32,500 nucleotides of DNA from Sphaeroforma sirkka (lineage: Eukaryota > Opisthokonta > Ichthyosporea > Ichthyophonida). Shown piece after piece: positions 9,909-20,349 of this stretch (its first letter is position 1; the number at the start of each line of letters is the position of its first letter). Below the pieces are notes generated by a model that saw only the letters and a program-made list of their open reading frames with translations, ran no database searches and was not told the origin of the DNA. A program made the position numbers and the translations under genes. The DNA lies in the NCBI GenBank assembly GCA_001586965.3, contig LUCW03000762.1, positions 1 through 32,500 on the forward strand. Direction: 5' to 3'.

Positions 9909-10574
9909 TCATTTGTCTGCTACAAAGTTCCTTACTGCCTTCCGCATCCTTGCAGCTTGATCTGGTGTCACTGGCAATCTAACTTCGCCTCCTTCCAGTC
10001 TGCACCTGTCCTTTTCTCGAATACCGTCATTGTCCCTCAGTTCCTTGTCTAGTTCCAGGCGAACACCGGTTTCCTCGGTCAAATCTGGTGGTCGTCTCAA
10101 CGGTATTGGTTCCAATAGTTTGTCTAGCTCCGTTGGATCTATGGGTGAGAATGGCGATTGAAGGCCTCCCACGTATAGCCCTAAGCCAGGCATAAGATCC
10201 TGGCCTACGATCGCGTGAATAGCCGATGGTAGATTCATTAGCTCGAAAGACTGTTCTGTGAGCTCTAGACCATATCGTACTGGAGTTTGCACGGTGGTGC
10301 CTATTCGCCGTGTACGAACACTACGATCAACTAGGTATGTATAGGATCCCTCCGGAGCCGACTTAATTTGCAATCACCAATCGTGTGCGGATGTCGAATC
10401 AATGCAACTTCTGTTTGCCCCAGAATCCACTAACGCCCTGCATGTCTTACCGTTAATCAAGATAGATATGAATACTCGATTGTCCATCGAAAGTAATGGA
10501 TCTTTAATCGATAGTATCACAGGTGTGCTAGACGGGAAAACTAAAGTTGCATCTGCATCCGACACCCTAACGTC
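9909..10574 (-). pseudogene. Protease and linker of element B
   Basis: The active site reads DSGA in ALVDSGANRS, where element A has DTGA. A TGA at 10374-10376 interrupts the frame after SAHDW, and the same frame resumes with SAPEGSYTYLVD, AIVGQDLMPG and GLYVGGLQSPF, all matching element A. The linker carries CRLEGGEVRLPVT. The damage here is a nonsense substitution and not a frameshift, unlike most breaks in element A. Confidence 0.87.
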
Positions 10575-10577
10575 CTA
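10575..10577 (-). other. In-frame TAG at the gag-protease junction of element B
   Basis: The complement of 10575-10577 is TAG, in the same frame as gag upstream and protease downstream, just before D-V-R-V-S. Element A has TGA at the aligned codon. Two other in-frame stops lie upstream in this degraded region (10758-10760 and one near 10690), so decay is an alternative explanation. Confidence 0.5.
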
Positions 10578-12422
10578 TTCCTGATCGCTGCCTATGGTTT
10601 CCCACGTTGCATTCTCTTCCAACTCACCCTGTTCGATTTCGTCTGGGTGTGCCAGTATGGAAGCAATGTGTGTGTCTGTGGCGTGGTCTCCTCATGCTTC
10701 GTTTGCTGGTCGTCCGAGTCTATCAAAGCCGTAATGGTGTTGACCGCGGGCAAACTCTTATTGAAGGATACGCCTTGCTTGAATCCTTGTGCGTTGTGTG
10801 CTGCCTCCTCCTGTATTCGTATTCAAAATACGATCTCGTTGTTGGGTTGGAAGCTGTCTACGCCGATCCCCCACATTCATCTGTGTCCGTACCCGTTGTC
10901 TGAGGATGGCATCGGTTTCTTGTATGTCTGGATTCAAAATGCGGAGAAGGTCTTCAGTCTCCAGCTGGTCCCAACCTATGTGGTGTTGTAGCGTGCGTTC
11001 ATATGTCATATTACCTGTCAGGTCATCGAGGGCCTGTATGAGGCAGTGATTAAGCAACCGCTTAGGAAAGTCCTTGCCCTTATCTGCTCGCTCCCAGGCT
11101 CTTTTGTGAACTTCCACAATCTTGTTCAAATGTTCCCTGGCTGACTCTACACCCTTGGTGCGGGGATTACCCTTCGCCAACTTCTTAAAGGTAGGGTCTA
11201 CGGTGGCCTTGCTCTCATGTTCACAGATTTGGTCTATGACCTGTTCCACCGGATATACCCTCAGCTGATTATGGTTGTCACGGAGATAGTCAATTGTGGC
11301 CTTTGCTGCCTTAAAATGTATGAGTACCTTATAGAACCAACGCGTCATCCACGATTCATCTAGTCCTGAGACATGGGCGTTCTTCAGTGCCTCTTCTAAC
11401 GCCCCTCGTGTGTCTCTATCGGCTGTGCTGCTTAATTGATAACGGTCTAAAGGCCAATCGGGCCATGTCCGTGGCTCCGGAGCTCTGTTCTTCCTGATAG
11501 CTTCCAATTGAGTATTCAACGCTTTTTTAGTGTATCGATCGTGAACGTTAGTAATGTACATTTTGGGACATCGTAGTTTCCCTGTGCTCGACAAAGTTCA
11601 TCCTCAAAGAAAGATATCTTCCCTTCGAGGCGTTGACACATGGCTCGGCGATGCTCGTTCCACTGTGCTGGTGTCATGATCGGCTCTCTAGCCTGTTCAT
11701 CTTTAGGTGGTCGTTTTCTGCTGCCATGAATATTACCGTCGTCGACGTCACTAGACTTGCGCTTACCGTCGTCGACGTGACTAGCCTTGTGAAAATCCTG
11801 TATCGATCGCGCGAAGTCTCGGTGCTGTCCGCTGAGTTCCCATCGTCTACGTAGTTGTTCTCGTTCGGCTTCCCTACGATAAACCCCATGTGGGTCGCTC
11901 AAATATTGCTCTAGCTATCGGACCCTGATTCCGTCAGATTTTTGCTGACGAGTGCCGTGGCCCACCCTGACATATTGCTATGCCGTTGGACTGGTCGCTC
12001 ATCCCCGTTGCCTGCGAAGGAATCCTGATTTGCACTGATGAAACTCCCCGATCGATTCGCTTTCGAGTGAAATCTCGTTCAGGTGCTTGGTGAAAAGACT
12101 GCCATGAATACTGTCTATCACCCGCTGAATGAATGCCCGAGGTACCTCGGACGTTGGCTACCCTGTGTCGCTCAGCTGCTGGTTCAGCAGACTTTGAACG
12201 ACTAGTATGCCTAATCACAAAATGCACCTCACTGTCTTCTGGATCTGCTCTCTCTCTTGTCGATAAGCGAGACCCGTGCCCCAACTGATGTTGCCTGCTT
12301 GCTGCCTGGCGCATGTCTTGGTCTGTCTGCTCATATCGCGGTTGTTCATCTCTTCGATGCGATGATACTGTCTGGCGCGAAGAAGCTGTGCCTCTTTGGT
12401 GGGTCTGCTCGAAATCTGACAA
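10578..12422 (-). pseudogene. gag: Gag of element B, with nonsense and frameshift breaks
   Basis: Three frames make up the gene: 12422-11934 (Arg/Ser/Gln-rich N-terminus), 11902-11516 (with TPAQWNEHRRAM and a helical segment like that in A) and 11594-10758. The last has PRTWPDWPLDRY, RDTRGALEEALKNAH, DYLRDN and a helix-rich C-terminal half to ILNPDIQE, giving a fuller view of this gag than element A does. A Thr/Gln/Arg-rich tail follows. There is no CCHC knuckle. The first and third pieces share a frame, while the middle piece is offset by one base. Confidence 0.8.
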
Positions 12423-13564
12423 GGATCTCTGGGTTGCTTTGCCGTCGCGGCGAGTGCGTCGAGGGCTTCGATGTATGGCTTTGTGTTGTTGATGAATAGT
12501 TGGTCCAGATTGAAGGAGTGTCGGCTATTATATAATAGTTGAACTCAGCTATTTGTGTTACACACTTTCTTCCGCCGACCTCCTCTCGTGATACCAAAAT
12601 AGCTAATTATCATTGAATCATGTTGATGTCTACGAGGTCTGCTTGCGGGTCCCCGAAAACTGGTTGCGCTCGAATACACCTTGCTCCTTAATGATTGATA
12701 ATCATTTTATTTGGTTTGGTTTTGTATATGAGTACTCGTTTTGCTCTCCTTTGCGCTGCCTATAGGAGTAATTAAGAGTTGCTGATAGACTCAAAGCGTG
12801 TTCAATGATCAACCGCCTGTCGTGTTCTAGCGTTCTGAATGCTTCTTTAATCCAACCTTCGGACCTCTAGCCTGTAACATCGGTAAATATGTCTGCTAGT
12901 TGTGTGTTGGTTGTGGGTTCGATACTCTCCGTGATATATTTTTTCTATGCTTTCGTGACCATCGAAGTTCGCGCATGCAACGATGGCCAAACATTCGACT
13001 CGGAGATATTTTCGAAAAATCGATCTTCTAACCATGCCAGTCTTATCGTCTAGCCAATTGATTACCAAAACTTGCTCTAGTAATTGATATTTGTTGAAAA
13101 TACGTGTTGAAACCGCATTCTTTCTGTCTCATTTTCTCCCAAACTGTGCCTAGCTTCTCTTCTGCATTGCTACCTGTCTCACGCGCGCTTAATTCACTCG
13201 TTTCCATTCTACGTCGCCTGACACTGTCGATTCTACATTGCTACCTGCTTTTCTTGATCACCTCTATCTACCCATTGTCGTCGCTGTACTCGCCCACACC
13301 TATGAAAATTTGCCATGTCGACCTTCTCTACGCCAAATTACGTTCTTCTATACCCTAACTGCGATACTGCGATCATGTTCGTGTTGTGCGGACTGACTAG
13401 GCCAGTCAAAACATTGTTCAAACGTCCTATGGGCTGCTAATTAGTCAGAGGGAGGCCTTGATTGCCAACGACGGCCTGAAAAGTCGCATTGGAATTGAAG
13501 TATCTGGATTTTCAGACCGAAGATGGATTAAAAAATCAAAAGAAGAATGAATGGTTGTTGGGAA
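12423..13564. other. Leader of element B and unassigned sequence
   Basis: I see no convincing gene here. The right part may hold the 5' leader and LTR of element B, but nothing matches the LTR of element A and there is no second copy in the window to define B's own LTR. The frames present are short and low-information. Confidence 0.4.
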
Positions 13565-13696
13565 ATGGTCGGATGACTAATTAATCTATAAAAATATAAA
13601 TGCTCATCAGATACATAAACTGGGCACCTATTAATTGCTGCATATATTACTAATCACTTCAATTTGCTCTAGATTTAAAATAATTTTAAAAAAATC

Positions 13697-13756
<60 letters not shown>

Positions 13757-13788
13757 GTAAATCACGCAAGCGTAACAAACCGAGCAAA

Positions 13789-13852
<64 letters not shown>

Positions 13853-14019
13853 TAAAAGTAGTAGTATTCGACCGGATGGTCGGATAACTATTTGTTCTAG
13901 AAAAAAAAAAGAAGAAAAAAAAGCTCATCAGCTAAATAAATTGGGCACCTGTTAATTTCTGCATATATTACTCATCACTCTAATTTGCTCTAGATTTATA
14001 ATAATATTAAAAAATCTGC

Positions 14020-14065
<46 letters not shown>

Positions 14066-14098
14066 ATCACGCAAACGTATCAAACCGAGCAAAACGGA
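13565..14098. repeat. Two-copy block around three long (TA)n tracts
   Basis: A unit of about 225 bp occurs twice in direct orientation, from 13565 and from 13876. Each starts ATGGTCGGATRACTA, contains TGGGCACCT and CTGCATATATTACT, enters a (TA)n tract, and ends AAATCACGCAARCGTA then AAACCGAGCAAAACGG. The TA tracts are at 13699-13756, 13793-13848 (between the copies) and 14023-14062. The conserved words on both sides of the tracts suggest duplication of a repeat that already contained a microsatellite. Confidence 0.85.
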
Positions 14099-14122
14099 AG
14101 GTGGGGGTTTCTTTTCACTTAT

Positions 14123-14262
14123 CTGTGCTCGGGAAGACTTGGCTTCTGTCGTAATTTGCAAGCTCTTTTCGGCTATCCGGTTCTGAGGGAGATCAACTCC
14201 TCTGTGCTCGGAAGACTTTGCTCCTGTCGTAATTTGTAAGCTCGTTTCAGCTATCCTGTTAT
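14123..14262. repeat. Direct repeat of about 60 bp, period 79
   Basis: The segment beginning CTGTGCTCGGGAAGACTTGG at 14123 returns at 14202 with a few changes, both continuing TCTGTCGTAATTTG or CCTGTCGTAATTTG and GCTATCC. It lies next to the (TA)n block. Confidence 0.8.
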
Positions 14263-14776
14263 TCTCCGTCCACTATTATCCTCGAGATAAAATCGAATAA
14301 TACACCTAAAGTTACTAGTAGTAAAAATGTAGTAAATACATCAAAGTACGATACTAGAACCTACTGAGTCTCCCTGAGGCTCAGTGCGGTGTATTTATTC
14401 TTATATTTGATTGTCTACGTGGTCTACAAATAATTCATCTTGTGTGAATTAATTGTAAACTAATTCTAACTCCACACTGATAGTGGTTTAAGGGGACTTT
14501 TACTACATAAAGGCATCCCTAACTATCGGAGAAAGTACAATCTAAGAGCATAAGGCCAAAGATTACAATGGAAGCCACAATCGTTGAAGACGTGGTGACG
14601 CTGCCTTTGGATTGGATCGTAAAATAAGTGAGAACCGTTTTCACCTTAAGAGGTGTTATTTAATGGCTCAAGAATTACGAGTCCAATGCATATAAAAGCA
14701 GGGACTCGAATCAAATAAACCACAACTATTCACATAAAACTTAAAACACTTTAAGATAATTTAATATCTGAGAACA
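14263..14776 (+). repeat. Region ending in the 5' LTR of the copia element
   Basis: The end at 14776 is placed by a 17-base match, AATATCTGAGAACAATA, shared with the sequence at the 3' end of the element (ending near 20352). LTRs end in CA, which puts the border after AGAACA. Upstream are a TATAAAA-type word (GCATATAAAAGCAGG near 14690) and an inverted repeat ACTGAG...CTCAGT near 14363. The left end of the LTR is not visible, because apart from its end it does not match the 3' copy. Confidence 0.45.
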
Positions 14777-14812
14777 ATAACTTATCAGGTCCGTTTTACC
14801 TCTACTCTGAGG

Positions 14813-15715
14813 ATGACAAGCTTCGATTTGAAAACAAAGGTTAAATTTCTAATTCCGGATAAGCCGGTCCAGTGGGACCAATGGAAAGCTCAATTGGATA
14901 TGATCCTGATGAAACAGGGTCGCCTACAACTGATCGAGGTCGCCACACCACCCGATGACTACTATGAGACTCAACGTGAAACGCTTACTCAAGAGGACCG
15001 TGGAGCCGCGTCTGAGTCAATTTATCATACGATCTCTCGTAGACTTCAACAGGAGTTACTCCACATCATGAAAGAACCCTAGGCATTTTTCAAGGCATTG
15101 GAAACCAAATTCAAGATTAACACCCAGGGAGGTATCGGCCGCTTAAGAAAGGAGCTCTGGGCAAAAACGCAGAAGAGTAATAAAACTTTGGAAGTTTTTA
15201 TCGGTGATATTAATGTGAAGAAAATGGAATTGGACAAACGCGAGGCTCCACCGTCTGAGATTGATTTGAAAATCGTCTTGAAAGAAGGTCTCAATGAACG
15301 TTTAAAAGCTGCAAGGACTCATCTCAATACAGTCGATACTGACGTCATGAGTTACGAGGAGCTCTGCGAATATCTCCGAAAATTCGATATGGAGGAAATT
15401 CAAACATCGACCTCTAATACAGAGACTCGAGGAGGAGAAAGAGCACTTTCTGCCAGAGCAGAACGAAAGTGCTTCAATTGTAGCAAACCAGGTCACCTTG
15501 CTCGTGACTGCCGGTCCAAGCATCGCAGACCCAGACCGCACATTTACTCTGACCGCAGGGAGTATCGCAAACCTTATGAAAATCGATATTCTAACAATCG
15601 TGAAAATAACTCCGAGGATCGCCATCACCGTAAATGAACTGAAGAGTCCAAGCCCCACCGCAAAGACCATTCAGGACCAAAATCTACACCCTACTCACGA
15701 CGCGCCGACTAACCG
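14813..15715 (+). pseudogene. gag: Gag of the copia element, interrupted by stops
   Basis: One frame runs from an ATG at 14813 through the whole gag with stops at 15080-15082 (TAG), 15635-15637 (TGA) and 15710-15712 (TAA). The N-terminal part (KPVQWDQWKAQLDMILMKQG) and the helix-rich middle are of the UBN2-type copia gag. The zinc knuckle CFNCSKPGHLARDC (C-x2-C-x4-H-x4-C) is at 15470-15511, followed by an Arg-rich nucleic-acid-binding tail. All three stops are substitutions in a frame that otherwise stays open. Confidence 0.9.
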
Positions 15716-17325
15716 TTGAAGAAACCCAGCTATCATCAAGATAAACGTAACGAATTTCATAGAAAAGCATCTAACGTAAGAGGATACTACTCCAGGGAAG
15801 AAATGCGTAAACCTCCTAGAGTAACGTTCAATTTGGACATGAATAATGAGCAGAATTCCAGTAGTGACGATGAAGGCGTTAGAGCATTTCCAGCAATTGC
15901 CGACTATGTCGAATCTGACATCGAATTGTCAGATGAGGATATGCCAGAAGCCATCATAGCTACCCCCAAAAATTGCCCCGGATTCGTGATTAAGACTAAC
16001 ATCGAGCCGGACGAGAGAGAACTATCAGATTTTACTCTACATAATTGTAGTTTGGACGAAGACGATGGACCGCCGGGACTTCTACTCGACAGCTCTAGTG
16101 AGGATGACTACGATGACCTACCCAACCTGCTGTCCGACAGCGACTCCGAAGAAGATGAAGCTTTTAGCGACAAGTTTAGTGAGGACGTTATCTTTTCACC
16201 TATCAAAGCTATAGAATCTGAGATAATTTCCGGCCAAAGAGCATCTACGACTGACGAACTAGACAGTGGAGCCTTAGTCCACATTATTAACGATCTGGAG
16301 TTGATATCAAACGCAAAGTGTCGCTTCACAAACGTACACCTAGCTGACGAGACTATTGGTATCGCAACTCATTCAGGGCAATTGAGTGACGCTGGAAGGG
16401 CTATTTATGGGCCAACCCTAAAAACCAACTTAATCAGTGTCCCCCAATTAACCAAGGCAGGATACAAAATCTACATGGATAACGCAGTCTGCCTCTTACT
16501 ATCTCCCCAACACCTGGTATATAATTGCGAGCAAAAGCAAGGCGTTTATGTCGTACCCCTGGAAAAATTTTCAAAAGAATTTGCTTACGCCGCCAGCTGG
16601 CATGAACGACTAGCACATCCAGATCACTTACCCAAGGGCCTGCCACCTATCGACTACAATGCAAACTGCGAGTCTTGTACCATGGGTAAACTTGTCAGAC
16701 GTCGGACACGAAAAATCAGAAAGAACGCCCCATCACAAAACCCAATGGACATACTCTATATTGACCTTATTGAAAAATTTAAACGGAGTATCGGAGGAAA
16801 TTGCTATGGCCTTACTCTCATAGACGATTGCTCCAACTTTGAGAAATTCTAACCTCTGTCCACCAAGAAAGCGCCTGTAGTATATGACACCTTACTCTGA
16901 GCATTGGACGACTTAATAGTACTAAGTGGACGAAAACAAACATTTTACAATTCGACCGAGGCTCGGAATTTGTGGATAAGGAAGTAGAGACGAACTTACG
17001 AAGACTTGGCTACGATATTCGATCAACACCAAAAGACTCACCATAACACAATGGAAAAATTGAGCGGAGCTATCGTACTAATTTAGGAAGAGCTAGAGCA
17101 ACTCTGCACAACTCAGGATTAGGTGATGAATTTTGGAGTGAAGCATACCAACATGTCACAGACGCTCACAACATCGTCGGGAGTAAGAAGAACCCGACAA
17201 CGCCAATCGAAAGGTTCACTAGCCGTAAACCAAATTATAACCGTTTTCGAACTTTCGGCAGCAAATGTTTATGGAGGAAGACGACTAAAAGCAACAAATG
17301 GGATAAACGTGCTCGCCGTGGAATT
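15716..17325 (+). pseudogene. pol: Protease and integrase of the copia element
   Basis: The frame at 15716-16852 starts with a basic stretch, then an unusual Asp/Glu/Ser-rich acidic region (residues 45-160), then the protease active site DSG at 16262-16270 and SVPQLTKAGY. The integrase zinc domain follows: His in WHERLAH, then CESC (residues 296-321). The first catalytic Asp is in ILYIDLIE (residue 350). The frame ends in a TAA after FEKF. Two frames over from 16942 the core continues with QFDRGSEFVD (second Asp), a TAA near 17044, and NGKIERSYRT (Glu), running open into the next segment. Confidence 0.88.
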
Positions 17326-19480
17326 GTGATGGCTAACCCCCAGCGAACCACCTCTGATACTTTTCGAGTTTTTAGTCCAGAAACCAACAGAGTATCACGA
17401 ACCAGAGATATACGCTTTTTTGAGGATAAATTTTACATATGGAAGGATGGACAGTGTACGGAGCAGACTACAGGAAGAAGAGCTGAGCCGACGAACGACG
17501 ACTTATCAACTGTATCTTCACAGCCTATGGACCCAGGGGAAATTACTCAAAACACCTCTAGTAAACGCCATCGAGAGTCGGAGGACTCTGACATTTTATC
17601 AACATCAAATTATTCTGCTGCTTCCAAAGACCAGACTGACACCATATCCGCACACATCTCAAAGCGGAAAAAGGCCGGACACCGATCTTCGAGAGAAGTC
17701 ACAAATTTGCAAATTTCAGATGATCCAGCCTGGATGAGCAACAAGAGTAATGACAGTTGTCGCTCTGGACGAAGAAGAAACTCAACAACTGCCTTTTCAG
17801 CTACTCAACATCAGCAACAACCTACGCCAGCGCAAATCCCAATTCCCAAGACTTTCCGTGAAATTGACAATTTTTCCAATAAAAAGGAGTGGATGGACGC
17901 AGCGACCAAAGAAGTCCAAGACCTAGTGAAAAGAGGGACCTTTACTCTTGTAGACTCTAAACCTGCAAAAAGCGCGATTATGAACTCCAAATGGGTCTTT
18001 ACTCCTAAAATGGACTTTGCTGGAAAAATCGAGCGATTTAAAGGACGACTGACCGTAGCCGGATATAATGCTGTCGAAGTAGTGGATTTCGAACGGAGTG
18101 ACGCCAAGGTAGTGAGCAAAGAGACTGTCCGCATTTGTTTGGCACTAACAGCCAGTAAGAAATCGCATGTCAGACAGTTCGACTCGCCAAACGCATACTT
18201 AAACGGGAAAATGGGTCGTTACGTACATATGAGGATGCCACAGGGACTACACCTGGCCCTTGATTTACTCAGCGAAGAGGAGCAGAAATTATATCATAAG
18301 TACAGCCAAGGTAACAAAGCCGTATGGTGCAGAGTAATTTTACCACTCTATGGCCTAAAGCAATCGGGCTATTTATACTTTGTGGAGGTCTGTGAGGTCC
18401 TAGGTCAACAGGGATATCAGCCAACGCGATCAGACCCATCATTATTTTTTCAAAAAAATACCGACGGCACCTTGGACCTGGTCATTGTATACGTGGACAA
18501 TAAAATCGCGACGGCCTCCGACAAACGAACTCTGGATATTTTGGAAGCAATTTTATTCAAAAAATGGTCAACAAAATCAATGCCAAAAGCAGAATGGTTT
18601 TTAAAAATGAAAATGGCATTTCTGCCCTCTGGAGTAGTCAACATACACCAACAAATCTACGTCAGCACATTACTCCAAAAATATAACTTGGAAAATGCTC
18701 AGCCGTCACCAGTACCTTTGCACAATACGGATTTGACACCATGTCATTCTAACAGGCTCGCTGGAAATATGCCCTACAGAGAACTCATCGGCGCCCTTCG
18801 GTACTTAGCTGATGGTACACGACCAGATATCACATTCGCCGTGAACCAATTATCCAGGCACCTTGACAAACAATTCCTACGTCACTGGAATGCTGCCAAG
18901 CGAGTCCTTCGATATCTGAAGGGCACCTCTGGATATGGACTAAGGTTTGACCCTGAGACATCCCTACAGCCGGTCTCTTTCGCTGATGCAAGCTTTGCCT
19001 CTGACGCAACAGACGGAAAATCAACAAGTGGTTACGTCATCTTTATGTGCGGCGCACCTGTGATTTGGGGATCAAGAAAGCAGAAACTGACAGCACAGTC
19101 TACTTGCGAAGCAGAAATCATTGCCCTAAATGATGTCACAAAGGAAATCTGCTGGTTGCGAAATTTACTGTCGGAACTTGGGTATCAACATTGGACCAAT
19201 TGTCATCAATCAAGACAACCAATCGGCGATAAAAATTGCTGAAGATGATAAGGTGAACCGAAGGACGAAACACCTGGACCTAAGACACTATTTTATCCGG
19301 GATAAAATTCAAGACAACACGGTGGTCTTACGATACACACCCACAGAAAAGATGACTGCTGATGCTCTAACGAAAGCACTCGTGGGAAAATTATTCGTTA
19401 AACACAAGAAGACCATGGTTAAGCCTGTAGCTGGAGAGAATGCATACTCGCACAGAGCATTGAGACTGAGAACCCGATAA
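17326..19480 (+). pseudogene. pol: Reverse transcriptase and RNase H of the copia element
   Basis: This 638-residue frame begins in the integrase C-terminus (TRDIRFFEDKFYIW), passes a Ser/Thr-rich linker, and enters a Ty1-type RT: SKWVFTPKMD, KGRLTVAGYN, RQFDSPNAYLNG, LPLYGLKQSG. The catalytic box at 18490-18501 reads YVDN where the family has YVDD, so one metal-binding aspartate is lost. RNase H follows with FADASFASD, KSTSGYV and STCEAEI. A frameshift near 19190-19200 puts the conserved tail (NQDNQSAIKIA, RTKHLDLRHYFIRD, TADALTKAL) in the frame ending at 19480. Confidence 0.92.
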
Positions 19481-20204
19481 AGCGGGGCTGGAAAGCTTAA
19501 ATATCTCTTGAAATAAGTAATTTTGATACTGAACTCTCAAAGTTAGAAGCTGTGTGCAATGAGCTCCCAATGATGAAAGCTAACGAGCAACGAGCAATAT
19601 GAACAAACAATGAGCTCAAATGTAGGATTTTTCAGGTCAAAGTGTGCTAACGTTAACGTTCTTGTTTTTATATATTGTTTTTTAAAAACAAAAATATTTG
19701 TGCCCTACACCTGCTATTGTACTACGAGTTACTGGGCTGATCTTTGTCCTGTTTGTTTTTGTCTGACTTTATGGCCTGCGTGCAGTGGGCTGAACCTCTC
19801 CCTAATTTTGGGGCTTCTGACCGTTCACATTTTGATCCAATATTCGAACGTAACGCACAAGACAATTTTCAACTGGGCCATGGGCCAACCAGATTAACAC
19901 CAAATGCAAAAAAAATGAAGCCACTAGGAAACGAACCAGCGACCTATACATAATTTAGTGAAGTATTTTAGCACCAAGCCAACACACCGGTTGATTCGGT
20001 ATATACTCCACAATAATATTTTTTTTCAGTCTAGATTTCCCTCCTACAGGAAATCTGCCCTCTTTCAGAATGTCACAAGCAAGAATCAGAATTTTTTCAA
20101 GTCTAATTTTTGATCACATCTGCGAAGCAGACCTCAGGATCAAATTTTTTTTTTTGGAAGCTTGGTTTTTCGTCAAACTACATCTATAGCTTCAGGGGGA
20201 GTAT
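19481..20204 (+). other. 3' untranslated region of the copia element with PPT
   Basis: No gene is seen. The region holds an inverted repeat AGATTTCC...GGAAATCT near 20031-20055. At its right end is the purine-rich TTCAGGGGGAGTAT that directly precedes the 3' LTR. Confidence 0.6.
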
Positions 20205-20349
20205 TGATCACAGTAAACCAAGATTGTTTACCAAGCATAAAACTACGGTCAAACACCGTAGGCTCAACAAGGTTTATCCCAGCATCAACCAAGATGAGAA
20301 TCTAAACTCAGAGAGGGACACAGACTAAAACCCTAAATATCTGAGAACA
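20205..20349 (+). repeat. Putative 3' LTR of the copia element, short or truncated
   Basis: It starts TGATCACAG after the purine tract and ends CTGAGAACA. It contains a CTACGGT...ACCGTAG hairpin near 20245-20263. At about 145 bp it is short, and only its last part matches the 5' side, so either this copy has an internal deletion or the two LTRs come from different elements. Confidence 0.5.

Larger units (their letters stand above)
8581..12600 (-). mobile_element. Ty3/gypsy element B, split by the insertion of element A
   Basis: Reading leftwards from about 12500, the minus strand carries gag, protease, RT and RNase H of a retrotransposon clearly related to element A; many segments align residue by residue, for example GIDICHEKQAKLIDWPTP in B. 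The protein runs to ENNVDV, the start of the Dam-like domain, and stops at 8581 where the LTR of A begins. The rest of B should lie beyond the left edge of the window, on the far side of element A. I could not find B's LTR to the right, so its outer border is approximate. Confidence 0.88.
14777..20349 (+). mobile_element. Ty1/copia retrotransposon, decayed
   Basis: Gag with a CCHC knuckle is followed by protease, integrase, RT and RNase H. Integrase before RT is the order that marks Ty1/copia (Pseudoviridae). A purine-rich tract TTCAGGGGGAGTAT lies before a TGATCACAG at 20205 that starts the 3' LTR, which ends CTGAGAACA at 20349. Breaks include three nonsense codons in gag-protease, frameshifts in integrase and RNase H, and a changed catalytic RT residue. 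The element is therefore not able to move by itself. Confidence 0.9.
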
